Counted from the stretch's first letter, positions 1 through 9,158 are shown. The stretch: DNA of 64,000 nucleotides from Desulfatiglans sp. (GCA_012513605.1 JAAZBV010000130.1:1-64000), one strand, 5' to 3'. Numbers and translations: made by a program. The notes: generated by a model from the letters alone, not told the origin.

Positions 1-194
1 TAGAATGCTGTCTTTCGGCCGGGGACTCTAGCAAAGCGTCCTTGGCATCAGCATCAGAGGGAATATGAATATTTAATTTTTAAAAATAAGAAAGTCTGTG
101 CTAATTTGTTGATTTTTATCATAGCAGCAGGCTTTAGGCTATAGTCTGTAGACAAAAGGCTAAAGGCTCATAGCGAAGGGTATAGGGGATACTT

Positions 195-224
195 GTAGGG
201 GCAGACCTGTGTGTCTGCCCGTAT
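195..224. repeat. GTAG-type (REP-like) hairpin
   Basis: The tetranucleotide GTAG (195-198) is followed by an inverted repeat with arms GGGCAGAC (199-206) and GTCTGCCC (213-220) and a 6-nt loop. Similar hairpins, each preceded by GTAG, occur at 8155, 19466 and 29794. GTAG at the foot of a hairpin is the hallmark of REP elements mobilised by RAYT (TnpA_REP) transposases. No RAYT gene is in the window. Confidence 0.55.
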
Positions 225-608
225 GTGGTGTATGGATTAATCAGATAGCCCATAGACAGGCATTATTAACCCGTACCCTTGCGAGAGTGGCATTGGACGG
301 GGAGTCGTATCAGGAGTAAGGCCGACTAATATTATCTTTTGACAGCAATTTTTGGATATGGTTTATGCCTTTCAATTCTTCAGGTTTTTAATTAAGCTGT
401 ATTTTTCTATTTTTGTATCACGTTTTTTGAATTTTATTTTAAAAAAGCCTTAACTCATGTGGATATGTTTTTTGATGAAAAGGTAGAAATCCTATATCGG
501 GGAATTTGGCTGCTGCTTATATACTGGTTTTAAGATGGCAGCAAAATAAATAATGGAACATGAAGGGCAAACACGAAAATTAAAAATGGCTATATATAAC
601 CATTTTTT

Positions 609-627
609 GACCGGTTCTAGACCGGTT
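609..627. promoter_or_regulatory. Operator-like direct repeat GACCGGTT x2
   Basis: Two exact copies of GACCGGTT (609-616 and 620-627) lie 11 bp apart start to start, 51 bp before the small ORF at 678. One-helical-turn spacing suggests a protein-binding site. No regulator can be named. Confidence 0.25.
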
Positions 628-677
628 AATAACATGAACCCCGCAGTTAGCATCAATAATAGAAAGTAAAATAGATA

Positions 678-899
678 ATGAACTATTCAAAAAAAGAAAT
701 CTATGAAAAGCTTTTCCAGATTTTTATGAAATATAAAAGGCGTTATAAGAGTCCTCCAAAATCAAAACAAATGGCATGTATCTGGTCAACAACAAATCTT
801 CCTGACATCATTGAAGGCACTCCCCCATTTAATGACATTGGAAAAGCTTTCAATATAATAATTGACGAAAACTTGGTGCACATTTATTATGCTGGTTGA
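678..899 (+). CDS. Small hypothetical protein
   Basis: This is a 73-residue ORF with a lysine-rich start and no domain I recognise. There are no signal peptide and no membrane segment. The next short ORF (889-1014) overlaps its end in another frame, so both could be pieces of one decayed gene. No clear ribosome-binding site precedes the ATG. Treat it as a possible gene of unknown function. Confidence 0.35.
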   Translation: MNYSKKEIYEKLFQIFMKYKRRYKSPPKSKQMACIWSTTNLPDIIEGTPPFNDIGKAFNIIIDENLVHIYYAG

Positions 900-1014
900 A
901 AACTACCCCTTTACCATTACAAGACCAGGGGATATAGCAATGCCTTATCTGCCAATCACAGTCATTAATCAAGAAAAATCAATTTTAATAGCAGGATATT
1001 ACTGGATAAAATAG
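889..1014 (+). pseudogene. Short ORF, possible gene fragment
   Basis: This 41-codon ORF starts inside the end of the 678-899 ORF. Its middle, around RPGDIAMPYLPITVIN, resembles the N-terminal strand region seen in small retropepsin-like proteins (proline-rich PYLPI followed by a short strand). It stops before any DTGA active site. It is most likely a remnant. The family suggestion is weak. Confidence 0.2.
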
Positions 1015-1055
1015 ATGTAACTTCTATAAGCAACATCACACATACGGAGTAATTT

Positions 1056-1841
1056 ATGGACACATACTTTGCGTCACCGGAAATGACTGATGATAAAGAG
1101 CTTTCTCATGAAATTGGCATTGTCAGTAATGACCCTGTAATGACAGGCCTGCTCCATTCAATCAGCGGCATTCTGGCCATCCTGGATGAAAACAGGCAAA
1201 TTCTTGCTGTGAATGACTCGTTTCTAAAATTGGTCGGGATTGATGATCAAAGGGAAATTCTCGGGTTACGACCGGGCAGGGTTTTGCAGTGTGTCTACTC
1301 TGACGATGGACCCTCAGGGTGTGGCACAACAAAGTATTGCTCCACTTGTGGCGCTGCCATTGCAATCGTATCAAGCCTCGGGCAAAATATTTCGGAACAG
1401 AGGATATGCGCCTTATCAGCTAATAGAGATGGTAAGATAATAGATATAGCCCTTCTTGTTAAATCTCACCCGATCATGATAGGTTCGAAGAGATTTATTT
1501 TATTATTTTTACAGGATATTACAAACCAGCAGCAGAGAGCTGCACTGGAGAGGACCTTTTTCCATGATACAAACAACCTTTTGACCATATTGATGGGAAC
1601 CAGTGAACTGATTGTTGATGAGGGGAATTTTATCTCTTTTTATGTGCACAACTCTCAGGAAATACCTCAGAAGATAGCAAACAGGATTTTTCAACGCAAC
1701 TTCAGCACAAAAGAACAGGACGGGAGGGGAACAGGGACATTTTCAATGAAGCTATTCGGCGAAAAATTTCTTGGCGGGAAGGTAGATTTTTCAACATCAA
1801 AGGCGGACGGTACCATTTTCAAGTTTAGTTATCCTGTCTAG
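1056..1841 (+). CDS. PAS-domain histidine kinase with internal deletion
   Basis: The protein has 261 residues. Residues about 30-160 form a PAS domain with an inserted Cys-rich loop (SGCGTTKYCSTCG). Next comes a histidine-kinase H-box-like stretch, ALERTFFHDTNN. The sequence then jumps directly to the C-terminal half of an HATPase domain (FQRNFSTKEQDGRGTGTFSMK, residues about 210-232, ending in LGGKV). The dimerisation helices and the N-box of the ATPase domain are missing, although the frame stays open. The junction appears to lie near 1610-1630. In intact relatives these parts are separated by roughly 150 residues. The product could still sense through its PAS domain but should not autophosphorylate. 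Confidence 0.75.
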   Translation: MDTYFASPEMTDDKELSHEIGIVSNDPVMTGLLHSISGILAILDENRQILAVNDSFLKLVGIDDQREILGLRPGRVLQCVYSDDGPSGCGTTKYCSTCGAAIAIVSSLGQNISEQRICALSANRDGKIIDIALLVKSHPIMIGSKRFILLFLQDITNQQQRAALERTFFHDTNNLLTILMGTSELIVDEGNFISFYVHNSQEIPQKIANRIFQRNFSTKEQDGRGTGTFSMKLFGEKFLGGKVDFSTSKADGTIFKFSYPV

Positions 1842-1963
1842 ATATCAATGGTAGAAATATTCAATATGTGCAAAGTGTAAAACTTGACGTGTAGCGTCAG
1901 AGAGATCGGTACCACAAGAGCGTGATAACGAGGGTAACACATCAAAAAGGAGGTTATAAAAAA

Positions 1964-2305
1964 ATGTGTGAGGTGGAAAACATGACTGCTTATTGCGGGA
2001 TGAACTGCGCTAAATGCGAATGCTTTCAGGCAACAAAGGAAAATGATGATACCCTGAGGGCTAAAGTCGCTTTAAAATGGAGTGAAAACTATAATTCAGA
2101 CATTAAGCCTGCCCAGATAAACTGCACAGGCTGTAAGGCCGAAGGGGCTAAATTTTATTTTACAGCGGAATGCCCTTTACGCAAATGCAACATTGAAAAG
2201 AATACACCCCACTGTGCCGGATGCAGTCAGTACCGGTGTGAAACACTTGATAATTTTATCGATAAAGCACCCGTGGTTGGCAAGGCTCTTGAGAAATTGC
2301 GGTGA
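1964..2305 (+). CDS. DUF3795 cysteine-rich protein
   Basis: This is a 113-residue protein with paired cysteines: YCGMNCAKCECF near the start, NCTGCKAEGAKF in the middle and CPLRKC / HCAGCSQYRC at the end. The pattern fits the DUF3795 family, small zinc- or metal-binding proteins common in anaerobes and of unknown function. A strong AAGGAGG lies just before the ATG at 1964, so I prefer this start to the upstream GTG at 1922. The gene stands alone between a decayed kinase and the MmgE/PrpD gene. Confidence 0.75.
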   Translation: MCEVENMTAYCGMNCAKCECFQATKENDDTLRAKVALKWSENYNSDIKPAQINCTGCKAEGAKFYFTAECPLRKCNIEKNTPHCAGCSQYRCETLDNFIDKAPVVGKALEKLR

Positions 2306-2379
2306 TATAAATTTACAGCTTGACACTATGATCATGTTAATTAAGAATCGGGCTTAATTTATACCTCTGGAGATTGTCA

Positions 2380-3774
2380 ATGGCTTTTCAAAATATAGAT
2401 ATTACTGATGCGCTTTGCCGGAATGTTACTGACACCCGGTTTAATGACATAGATGAGGCAGTTATTGAAAATGCAAAATGCCGAGTAATTGATGTGCTTG
2501 GGTGTGCGACTGCCGGGGCAGACGCGGAATGCAACCCCGAACTTGTTAATCTTATCAGGGAGTGGGGCGGAAAGCCTGAGGCCAGCATCCTGATACATGG
2601 CAATAAGACTGTTGCCCATAATGCCGCACTCGTTAACAGCGTAATGGCCCGCTCATTTGATTTTGAATCACTCGGTCCGCTGGTTGATGGAAGGTCATAC
2701 CCCGCCCACATAAGCGGCACTACTGTAATAACCGCTGTCACAATGGCTGAAACCCATGGTATCTCCGGTAAAGAACTATTAACCGCCCTCATTTCCGGAG
2801 ACAACCTTACCGCCAGGATCATCGCAGCAGAAAGCACAGGGGGCCTGCCGCCAGGATGGGACAGCGTTGGCACCACAAACAGCTTTGGGGCCGCTGCAAT
2901 AGCAGCCAGAATCATGGGCCTTACTGCTAAGCAGATTAAAAATAGCCTGGGCCTTGTATTCAACCAGATGTCAGGCTCCATGCAGAATATTTGGGATGGT
3001 GTCCCAGCCTTTAAACTACTTCAGGGTTTATCCTCCAGAAATGGGATTATCTCGGCAGAGCTTGCAAAGGCAGGGTGGGCAGGCCCGGATGACCCGCTGT
3101 TTGGTAAGCTCGGATATTTTAACCTTTTTGCGGGCGGGTGCGGCAACCCGGAGATATTAACTAAAGAGCTTGGTAAAAAATATTATTGTGACGCCCACTT
3201 CAAACTATACCCCTGCTGCGCTGTAAGCCATGCGGCAGTTGACTGTGCCCTGTATCTCGCTAATCATTATAACCTGGATTACAGAAAGATAAAGGAGGCA
3301 GTGCTCTATGTCTCTCGATCCGGCCTGAACAGCTTTCTTTCCCAGCCACTTGACGTAGGTGATTTCCCCCATGCTGGTTCTGCATTCAATTACAAATATC
3401 ACATGGCAACTGTGCTCATGAATAAATCTATAAAGCCCGAACACTTTGAAAGAAGATACGTACACTCCCCTGAGGCCATTAATTTTATGAAAAAAATCCG
3501 GCTTGAACAACTGCCCGGTGTTGAAAGGGAACTTTTATGCGCCAAAATCAGGGTGACAATGAACTCGGGCGAACAGTATGAAAAGCTCATAGAATCCCCA
3601 AAGGGAGACCCGCTTGGCAATCCCCTTACAAAGGATGATATCTTTAATAAATTTTTATCGAACCTGGAGTTTTCTAAAAAGATCGATTCATTAAAAGGTA
3701 AAAAACTGATATCGCTACTGGACAGACTTGAAGAACTTGAAAACATTAATGAGGTTATAAACCTCTTAACCTGA
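2380..3774 (+). CDS. MmgE/PrpD family protein
   Basis: This is a 464-residue member of the MmgE/PrpD superfamily, which includes 2-methylcitrate dehydratase, cis-aconitate decarboxylase and iminodisuccinate epimerase. Supporting features are the all-helical N-terminal part with GCATAGAD, the central SFGAAAIAARIMGL helix, and the conserved KLYPCCAVSHAAVDCAL stretch where the lid domain starts. The ATG at 2380 follows CTGGAG. Its end lies 11 nt before mptG, so it is probably the first gene of the C1 operon. No methylcitrate-cycle genes are nearby. The substrate cannot be told from sequence, and a role in C1 or cofactor metabolism is only suggested by position. Confidence 0.85.
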   Translation: MAFQNIDITDALCRNVTDTRFNDIDEAVIENAKCRVIDVLGCATAGADAECNPELVNLIREWGGKPEASILIHGNKTVAHNAALVNSVMARSFDFESLGPLVDGRSYPAHISGTTVITAVTMAETHGISGKELLTALISGDNLTARIIAAESTGGLPPGWDSVGTTNSFGAAAIAARIMGLTAKQIKNSLGLVFNQMSGSMQNIWDGVPAFKLLQGLSSRNGIISAELAKAGWAGPDDPLFGKLGYFNLFAGGCGNPEILTKELGKKYYCDAHFKLYPCCAVSHAAVDCALYLANHYNLDYRKIKEAVLYVSRSGLNSFLSQPLDVGDFPHAGSAFNYKYHMATVLMNKSIKPEHFERRYVHSPEAINFMKKIRLEQLPGVERELLCAKIRVTMNSGEQYEKLIESPKGDPLGNPLTKDDIFNKFLSNLEFSKKIDSLKGKKLISLLDRLEELENINEVINLLT

Positions 3775-3785
3775 TCAGAGGAGAT

Positions 3786-4760
3786 ATGAAGGTAAAGGTT
3801 ACCACATCGGCCCGGCTCCACCTGGGCTTTCTTGATCTGAACGGTGATCTGGGAAGATTATACGGGAGTATCGGTGTAACAGTTAAGGCCCCCCAGACAC
3901 AACTCACTATTGAAGAGCAGGATGATCTTATAATAGGTGACATGGATGATCAGTCCAGAAAAAGGATATCATCATTTCTTAATGCCTTCTCTGAACATTT
4001 TAAGAGCTCTCCACGGGGCATTATAAGCCTGCAAAAACATATCCCTGAGCACAAAGGTCTTGGCTCAGGCTCACAGATGGGGCTCGCCCTTGCTACTGCA
4101 TTGACAAGGATATGCAATATCTCTGAAAATAATCATGACCTTGCCCGTATGGCAGGCAGGGGGCTGCGATCAGGCATAGGGATCACCGCCTTTGAAAAAG
4201 GGGGATTCATTATTGATGGTGGAAAAACAATAGTCAGCGGTAAAAAACAGTGCACTGAACCTCCAAAGGCCGTAATGAGATATAACTTCCCATCATCATG
4301 GCATTTTGTGCTTGTGATCCCTGAAAAAAAGGTAGGACTCTCCGGTGAACAGGAAAAGGAGGCAATGGGCTATGTAAGCCCGTCAAGAAAGATCTCTGAA
4401 GAGATATGCAGGCTTGTAATGATGCAGTTGTTACCCGCCCTTGTTGAAGAGGACATTGAAAAATTCGGGGACGCAGTATCGGAGATAGATATAAGGACCG
4501 GTACCTTTTTTAAACCTGTACAGGGGGGTATCTATTCTGAAAAATCATCCTACACGATAATCAGGCATATGATAGAATCAGGCGCAGCCGGTGCGGGCCA
4601 GAGCTCATGGGGCCCTGCTGTATATGGTCTTGTCCATAAAAATGAGGCTGCAAAACTTTCCGAAAGGATGAAAGATTTTTTAGAGAGGAAAAATATCACT
4701 AGTGATGTCATTATTACACAGGCACGTAACAGAGGCGCCCGGATAGAGATCATTCCATAA
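3786..4760 (+). CDS. mptG: Beta-ribofuranosylaminobenzene 5'-phosphate synthase
   Basis: This 324-residue GHMP-kinase-fold protein begins TTSARLHLGFLDLNG and has the phosphate-binding loop HKGLGSGSQMGLALATALT (residues about 95-113). These are typical of RFAP synthase, which joins 4-hydroxybenzoate or p-aminobenzoate to PRPP with loss of CO2 or pyrophosphate, the committed step toward the arylamine part of tetrahydromethanopterin. The C-terminal QSSWGPAVYGL stretch is also family-like. An AGAGGAG precedes the ATG. The gene lies between the MmgE/PrpD gene and mtdB in a tight row, which supports the assignment over homoserine-kinase-type relatives. Confidence 0.9.
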   Translation: MKVKVTTSARLHLGFLDLNGDLGRLYGSIGVTVKAPQTQLTIEEQDDLIIGDMDDQSRKRISSFLNAFSEHFKSSPRGIISLQKHIPEHKGLGSGSQMGLALATALTRICNISENNHDLARMAGRGLRSGIGITAFEKGGFIIDGGKTIVSGKKQCTEPPKAVMRYNFPSSWHFVLVIPEKKVGLSGEQEKEAMGYVSPSRKISEEICRLVMMQLLPALVEEDIEKFGDAVSEIDIRTGTFFKPVQGGIYSEKSSYTIIRHMIESGAAGAGQSSWGPAVYGLVHKNEAAKLSERMKDFLERKNITSDVIITQARNRGARIEIIP

Positions 4761-4777
4761 TTAATCGGAGGCATACC

Positions 4778-5635
4778 ATGAAAAAAGTGTTGATCCAGAT
4801 TGACAGCAATAAAATACCAAGCTCCTTTGACACCATTACAGCGCTTGATTCAGGGGTTGATCAGATAATTCCATATGGCGGGGTGCTCCCCGGTGAGGTG
4901 CGCGATATAGTCTATGGAGCAATGTTTACAAGGGGAGAATCAGACCTTAAAAACAGCGCCATCTTTATAGGCGGGTCAAATGTGTCTGTGGGAGAGATAC
5001 TGCTGAAGGAGGCTGTGGAGAGTTTTTTCGGGACAACAAGGGTCTCTGTAATGATGGATGCAAACGGATGCAATACAACGGCTGCTGCTGCTGTAAGAAA
5101 AATACTATCATGCGGAAGCATAAGGGGTAAAAAGGTAACTGTGCTTGGAGGCACCGGCCCTGTAGGCATGAGGGCAGCAGCGCTTTTTGCAAAAGAGGGG
5201 GCCATAGTCACTGTAACATCAAGAAAACATGACAGGCTGAAGGACACCTGCGGTATTATAGAAAATCGTTTTAATGTAAAGGTAACGCCCGCTATTGTAA
5301 ACGGGGAGGAGGAAACTGAATATATCATAAGTGACAGCTATGCGGTTATGTCATGCGGTGCAGCAGGAACCCCCATGCTATTCGAAGCAGGCTGGAAAAA
5401 GTTTCCGGCAATCAAGGTTATGGCTGATGTGAATGCAGTTCCACCTTTAGGCATAGAGGGAACAAAATCCCACTGGTCTGCAAAGGAAAAGGATGGAAAA
5501 ATAATTTTTGGCGCCCTTGGAATAGGTGCCTTGAAAATGAAGGTGCACAGGGAATGTGTCTCGAATCTTTTTGAACAGAATGACCTTGTTCTTGATGCAG
5601 AAGGGATATACAGGGTTGCCAGCAGATTGAACTGA
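4778..5635 (+). CDS. mtdB: Methylene-tetrahydromethanopterin dehydrogenase
   Basis: This 285-residue protein matches the MtdA/MtdB family throughout: an N-terminal substrate domain with DSGVDQIIPYGGV, MMDANGCNTTAAAAV in the interdomain helix, and the dinucleotide-binding motif VLGGTGPVGMRAAALFAKEG (about 125-144). It interconverts methylene-H4MPT and methenyl-H4MPT with NAD(P)+. The setting among mptG, mch and ftr favours MtdB (H4MPT-specific) over MtdA. Cofactor choice (NAD or NADP) cannot be settled by eye. A GGAGG ribosome-binding site precedes the start, 17 nt after mptG. Confidence 0.9.
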   Translation: MKKVLIQIDSNKIPSSFDTITALDSGVDQIIPYGGVLPGEVRDIVYGAMFTRGESDLKNSAIFIGGSNVSVGEILLKEAVESFFGTTRVSVMMDANGCNTTAAAAVRKILSCGSIRGKKVTVLGGTGPVGMRAAALFAKEGAIVTVTSRKHDRLKDTCGIIENRFNVKVTPAIVNGEEETEYIISDSYAVMSCGAAGTPMLFEAGWKKFPAIKVMADVNAVPPLGIEGTKSHWSAKEKDGKIIFGALGIGALKMKVHRECVSNLFEQNDLVLDAEGIYRVASRLN

Positions 5636-5647
5636 TAAACTGATACA

Positions 5648-6823
5648 ATGAAAACACTTATCACAGGTGTAAGCACAAGGGCTATTGCTGAATCAGCAGT
5701 AAAATCGGCCCATGACGTTTTCACTATCGATTACTTTGGCGATCACGATCAAAAACAGGTTGTTGGAAATTTTTCACTCCTAAGGGACTTTAACCTGCCA
5801 TTCAGGGCAGAAAACCTCATAAAGGCATCCGATCAGTTTGAATTTGATTCTGTGGTCTACATATCAAACTTTGAAAATTTTCCAGAACTAATAAAAAAAT
5901 TGTCAGCCAGGGCAGAAATACTTGGAAATACCCCGGACACCCTGAGAAAGGTGCGCGACTGGAAGGTGTTAAGAAAGTTCATGACAGAAAACCATATCCT
6001 TTTCCCGGAAACTCTGCTTCCCAGTGAGGAAGAGAGGGTGACAGACAAGCGTGGCTGGCTCCTTAAACCCACAAACAGCGGTGGAGGGTCGCGGATAAAG
6101 GTGTGGGAAGGTGAGGAACTATCCACAAATCAGATCATCCAGAGATATATTGAAGGAACCCCTGCCTCAGCATGTTTTATTGGTGATGGATGCAAAAGTG
6201 TATTGATAGGGTTATCCACTCAACTTATTGGACTTGATGAACTTGGCGCAACGGACTTCACATGGTGCGGAAACATCCTGCCCCTTCCTTTTGATGAAAA
6301 AGAGAGCCATTACATAATAGATCAGATGAAAAATATAACCTCTTTAATTACAGGGCATTTCAATCTGAAAGGTGCATGCGGTATTGATTTTGTCATAAAG
6401 AGAGATAAAAAAGGGAGGTTAACGCCATACATACTCGAAATCAATCCTCGATATACAGCCTCGATGGAACTTGTTGAAAATTTCTATGGCCTCAACATAT
6501 ACTCCATTCATATCAACTCCCTTCATGGTAAGCTCCCTGACTTTACGCTGAAAGATAAACATAACACCCGATTTTCCGCAAAAGGTATCCTTTTCGCCCG
6601 GAACGATATAAAGATAAAAGAAACTGCAAACTGGAAAAGGCGGGGCATAAGGGATATACCATTTGAAGGGGATATGATACAAAAGGGACATCCAGTGTGC
6701 ACTATACTGGTGGATGGGTCAGGCTATAATGAATGCAGGTCAAATCTTTTTGCGATAGCAGAAAGGATAAGACTTGAGACAGGTGATTTACAAACTGATA
6801 CCGGGATAAGAAAGGCTACATGA
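5648..6823 (+). CDS. ATP-grasp protein of the H4MPT cluster
   Basis: This is a 391-residue ATP-grasp protein with an N-terminal pre-ATP fold (residues 1-100), the lysine and glycine-rich loop WLLKPTNSGGGSRIKVW (about 138-154), and the magnesium-binding strand LEINPRYTASMELVEN. It resembles the carboligase-like group (COG2232) that recurs with H4MPT genes in methanogens and methylotrophs. Members are suspected of peptide-bond-like steps in methanofuran or H4MPT synthesis, but the reaction is not known to me. It overlaps the next gene by ATGA, so the two are translationally coupled. Confidence 0.8.
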   Translation: MKTLITGVSTRAIAESAVKSAHDVFTIDYFGDHDQKQVVGNFSLLRDFNLPFRAENLIKASDQFEFDSVVYISNFENFPELIKKLSARAEILGNTPDTLRKVRDWKVLRKFMTENHILFPETLLPSEEERVTDKRGWLLKPTNSGGGSRIKVWEGEELSTNQIIQRYIEGTPASACFIGDGCKSVLIGLSTQLIGLDELGATDFTWCGNILPLPFDEKESHYIIDQMKNITSLITGHFNLKGACGIDFVIKRDKKGRLTPYILEINPRYTASMELVENFYGLNIYSIHINSLHGKLPDFTLKDKHNTRFSAKGILFARNDIKIKETANWKRRGIRDIPFEGDMIQKGHPVCTILVDGSGYNECRSNLFAIAERIRLETGDLQTDTGIRKAT

Positions 6824-8133
6824 AGAAATATCTGTTCATAACCGGCAGGCTCGCAGCAAAGGCCCTTGAAAAATGTCTTGGGAAACTGAACCTTGATTTC
6901 CAGTATGATATTTTCGTGCTCAATTGTACTGTCGCTGCATTTATGAACACAGAATGGATAGCAACCCACCTTGATTGTGGTCTGAAGTATGAGATGATAA
7001 TCATACCAGGTTTATCCGAAGGCGAGCTTTCCCTGATTGAAAATAAAACCGGCATCCCGGCTCAAAGGGGGCCAAAAGACCTTAAAGACCTCCCCCTGTT
7101 CTTCGGTGAAAATAAAGAGCTTCAAGGGTTTGGCGCACACAAACTTAAAATAATCGCAGAGATTACTGATGCATACAGCCTTTCTATTAATGACGTCATA
7201 AAGAGAGCAGAATATTTCAGGGATTCAGGGGCAGATATTATTGATCTTGGCGGCCCTTCAAAGGGTGAATTCAGGGATGTTGAAAGAAAGGTCAGAGCTC
7301 TCAAAGATTCAGGCTTTAAGGTCAGCATAGACTCATTTGATAAGGATACAATCTTAAAGGCAGACAGGGCCGGCGCTGATTTTATTTTAAGTGTCAACTC
7401 GGTTAACATTGATATTGCACAACAGGTAAATGCAAAGGTTGTTGTAATACCTGACTTTGGAAAAGGGCTCGATTCCCTGTATGAGAATATTACAAAACTG
7501 GATGCTACAGGAAAAGAGTATATAATAGACACTATAATTGATCCTCTTTGCATGGGGTTTACTCAATCCATTGAAAGGTATATAAGGCTGAGGAAGGATT
7601 TCCCTGATAAAGAGATAATGATGGGGCTTGGCAACCTGACCGAACTAACCGACGCAGACAGTGGTGGCATTAATGCCCTGATGGCAGGTGTTGCAACTGA
7701 GCTTGATATCAATTATGTGCTCACAACAGAGGTAATAAGCTGGGCAAAGGGCTCAGTAAAGGAGCTTGACAGGGCAAGAAGGTTAATGCATTACGCATAT
7801 GAAAATCATATGCCGCCAAAAAGGATTAACTATGACCTGGTAATGCTTAAAGACCCGCCTTTTGACGTGTATGCTGAAGAGGAACTTAAAAGCATGCAAA
7901 AGGAGATCGAGGACAAAAATTTCAGGATATTTACCGGCAATAATAAAATATACCTGTTTAACCGTGATATCTTTTGGAGCGGTACTGATCCGCAGGAGAT
8001 ATTTAACAGTTTAAAGATTATGGATTCAAGGCATGCCTTTTATCTGGGCAAAGAACTTGAACGAGCAGCTCTGGCAATAAGGCTTGGTAAGAAGTATGTG
8101 CAGGAAGAATCCCTCAGGTGGGGGAGTAAATAA
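6820..8133 (+). CDS. Dihydropteroate synthase-like protein
   Basis: This 437-residue protein has a TIM-barrel core related to dihydropteroate synthase. FRDSGADIIDLGGPSKGEF (about 132-150) matches the DHPS pterin-binding start. SIDSFDKDTILKADRAGADF follows. The long extra N- and C-terminal parts are those of the archaeal/methylotroph DHPS-related family (TIGR00284 type). It is thought to act in H4MPT synthesis, perhaps in joining the pterin and arylamine parts, but I know of no firm assignment. It starts inside the end of the ATP-grasp gene. A hairpin repeat separates it from ftr. Confidence 0.85.
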   Translation: MKKYLFITGRLAAKALEKCLGKLNLDFQYDIFVLNCTVAAFMNTEWIATHLDCGLKYEMIIIPGLSEGELSLIENKTGIPAQRGPKDLKDLPLFFGENKELQGFGAHKLKIIAEITDAYSLSINDVIKRAEYFRDSGADIIDLGGPSKGEFRDVERKVRALKDSGFKVSIDSFDKDTILKADRAGADFILSVNSVNIDIAQQVNAKVVVIPDFGKGLDSLYENITKLDATGKEYIIDTIIDPLCMGFTQSIERYIRLRKDFPDKEIMMGLGNLTELTDADSGGINALMAGVATELDINYVLTTEVISWAKGSVKELDRARRLMHYAYENHMPPKRINYDLVMLKDPPFDVYAEEELKSMQKEIEDKNFRIFTGNNKIYLFNRDIFWSGTDPQEIFNSLKIMDSRHAFYLGKELERAALAIRLGKKYVQEESLRWGSK

Positions 8134-8154
8134 GGCCCAAGGCACAAGGGGGTT

Positions 8155-8180
8155 GTAGGGGCACGCTGCAGCGTGCCCCC
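8155..8180. repeat. GTAG-type (REP-like) perfect palindrome
   Basis: GTAG (8155-8158) leads into a perfect 22-nt palindrome (8158-8179) with arms GGGGCACGCTG and CAGCGTGCCCC. It sits in the only sizeable gap between the DHPS-like gene and ftr. It belongs to the same class as the hairpins at 195, 19466 and 29794. It may also affect mRNA stability in the operon. Confidence 0.6.
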
Positions 8181-8206
8181 ATGATGGAACAAGGGAAAAA
8201 AGGACC

Positions 8207-9097
8207 ATGAAAATAAATAATGTAGAAATAGAAGATACCTTTGCAGAGGCATTCGGCATGAAGGCTGTGGGGATTATTGTAACCGCTTTAAATGAAAAGT
8301 GGGCCATGACAGCGGCGCAGACCGCAACAGGTTTTGCAACATCCATAATAGGCTGCGGCTGCGAGGCAGGGATTGATACTTTACTATCTCCAGAAGATAC
8401 CCCTGATGGCCGTCCGGGCGTAAGGGTCCTCTTTTTTACCATGTCTACAAAGGATATGGAAAAGCAGCTTATGAACCGCATAGGCCAATGCATAATGACA
8501 TCCCCCACCTCTGCATGTTTTAATGACCTTGCCTCTGATAAACGAATAAAGACAGGTGGGATACTCAGGTTTTTTGGGGACGGATTTCAAAGCAGCAAAC
8601 TGATTAATGGTCGCAGGTTCTGGCGTGTGCCTGTGATGGATGGCGAATTTCTCCTTGAAGAAAGCTATTCCTTAGCAAGCGCAATTGGGGGCGGCAACTT
8701 CTTTATCCTCGCCAAAGATTTGTCCTCTGCTCTCACTGCTGCTGAAGCCTCCATAGAAGAGATGAAAAAGGTGCCGGGGGTGATAATGCCATTTCCCGGT
8801 GGTATTGTAAGAAGCGGGAGCAAGGTGGGATCAAGATATAAAGGACAGCATGTATCTGTTAACACCCCCTATTGCCCGACAATCCGCTCAAGGGTAGAAA
8901 CCTGCATCCCTGAAGGGGTAAATGCGGTGCTTGAAATAGTAATTGATGGCCTGAGTGAAGATTCTATTAAGGAGGCCACGAAGAGAGGGATATTAAAGGC
9001 ATGTATGCCAGGGGTTATAAAAATTTCAGCAGGCAACTATGGCGGGAAACTGGGGCAATACCATTTTCATTTGAGGGAAATTTTAAAAACGGTTTAA
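8207..9097 (+). CDS. ftr: Formylmethanofuran--H4MPT formyltransferase
   Basis: This 296-residue protein matches Ftr/FhcD end to end. It starts with INNVEIEDTFAEAFGMK, followed by TALNEKWAMTAAQTATGFATSIIGCGCEAG (two motifs in a row), PDGRPGVRVLFFT, and the C-terminal SAGNYGGKLGQYHFHLREIL. It moves the formyl group between formylmethanofuran and H4MPT in the cytoplasm. In methylotrophs its homologue is part of the Fhc complex. Here it sits with mch on the + strand, while the fwd genes are on the opposite strand, as in an archaeal-style split. An AAGG stretch precedes the ATG. Confidence 0.95.
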   Translation: MKINNVEIEDTFAEAFGMKAVGIIVTALNEKWAMTAAQTATGFATSIIGCGCEAGIDTLLSPEDTPDGRPGVRVLFFTMSTKDMEKQLMNRIGQCIMTSPTSACFNDLASDKRIKTGGILRFFGDGFQSSKLINGRRFWRVPVMDGEFLLEESYSLASAIGGGNFFILAKDLSSALTAAEASIEEMKKVPGVIMPFPGGIVRSGSKVGSRYKGQHVSVNTPYCPTIRSRVETCIPEGVNAVLEIVIDGLSEDSIKEATKRGILKACMPGVIKISAGNYGGKLGQYHFHLREILKTV

Positions 9098-9158
9098 GGT
9101 ATAAGGTCTTTGGTTTACGGTGAAAGACTTTAGCAATAACATATGGAGACATTAATAT

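Larger units (their letters stand above)
1..677. other. Non-coding stretch with hairpin repeat
   Basis: I see no convincing gene here. The stretch is AT-rich. Around 130-180 it carries degenerate copies of a GGCTTTAGGC / AAAGGCTAAAGGC word. It also holds a GTAG-type hairpin at 195-224 and a pair of direct repeats at 609-627, both listed separately. Confidence 0.6.

Noticed and set aside
2388-2981. Long antisense ORF (197 codons) inside the MmgE/PrpD gene
   Set aside because: It mirrors a well-supported gene, has no ribosome-binding site and no recognisable domain.
3399-3821. Antisense ORF with a serine-rich product
   Set aside because: A shadow of the MmgE/PrpD gene end. The poly-Ser arises from the opposite strand of Glu/Asp codons.
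8026-8508. Antisense ORF across the DHPS-like/ftr junction
   Set aside because: It overlaps two clear genes and the palindrome, and its composition is that of a shadow frame.
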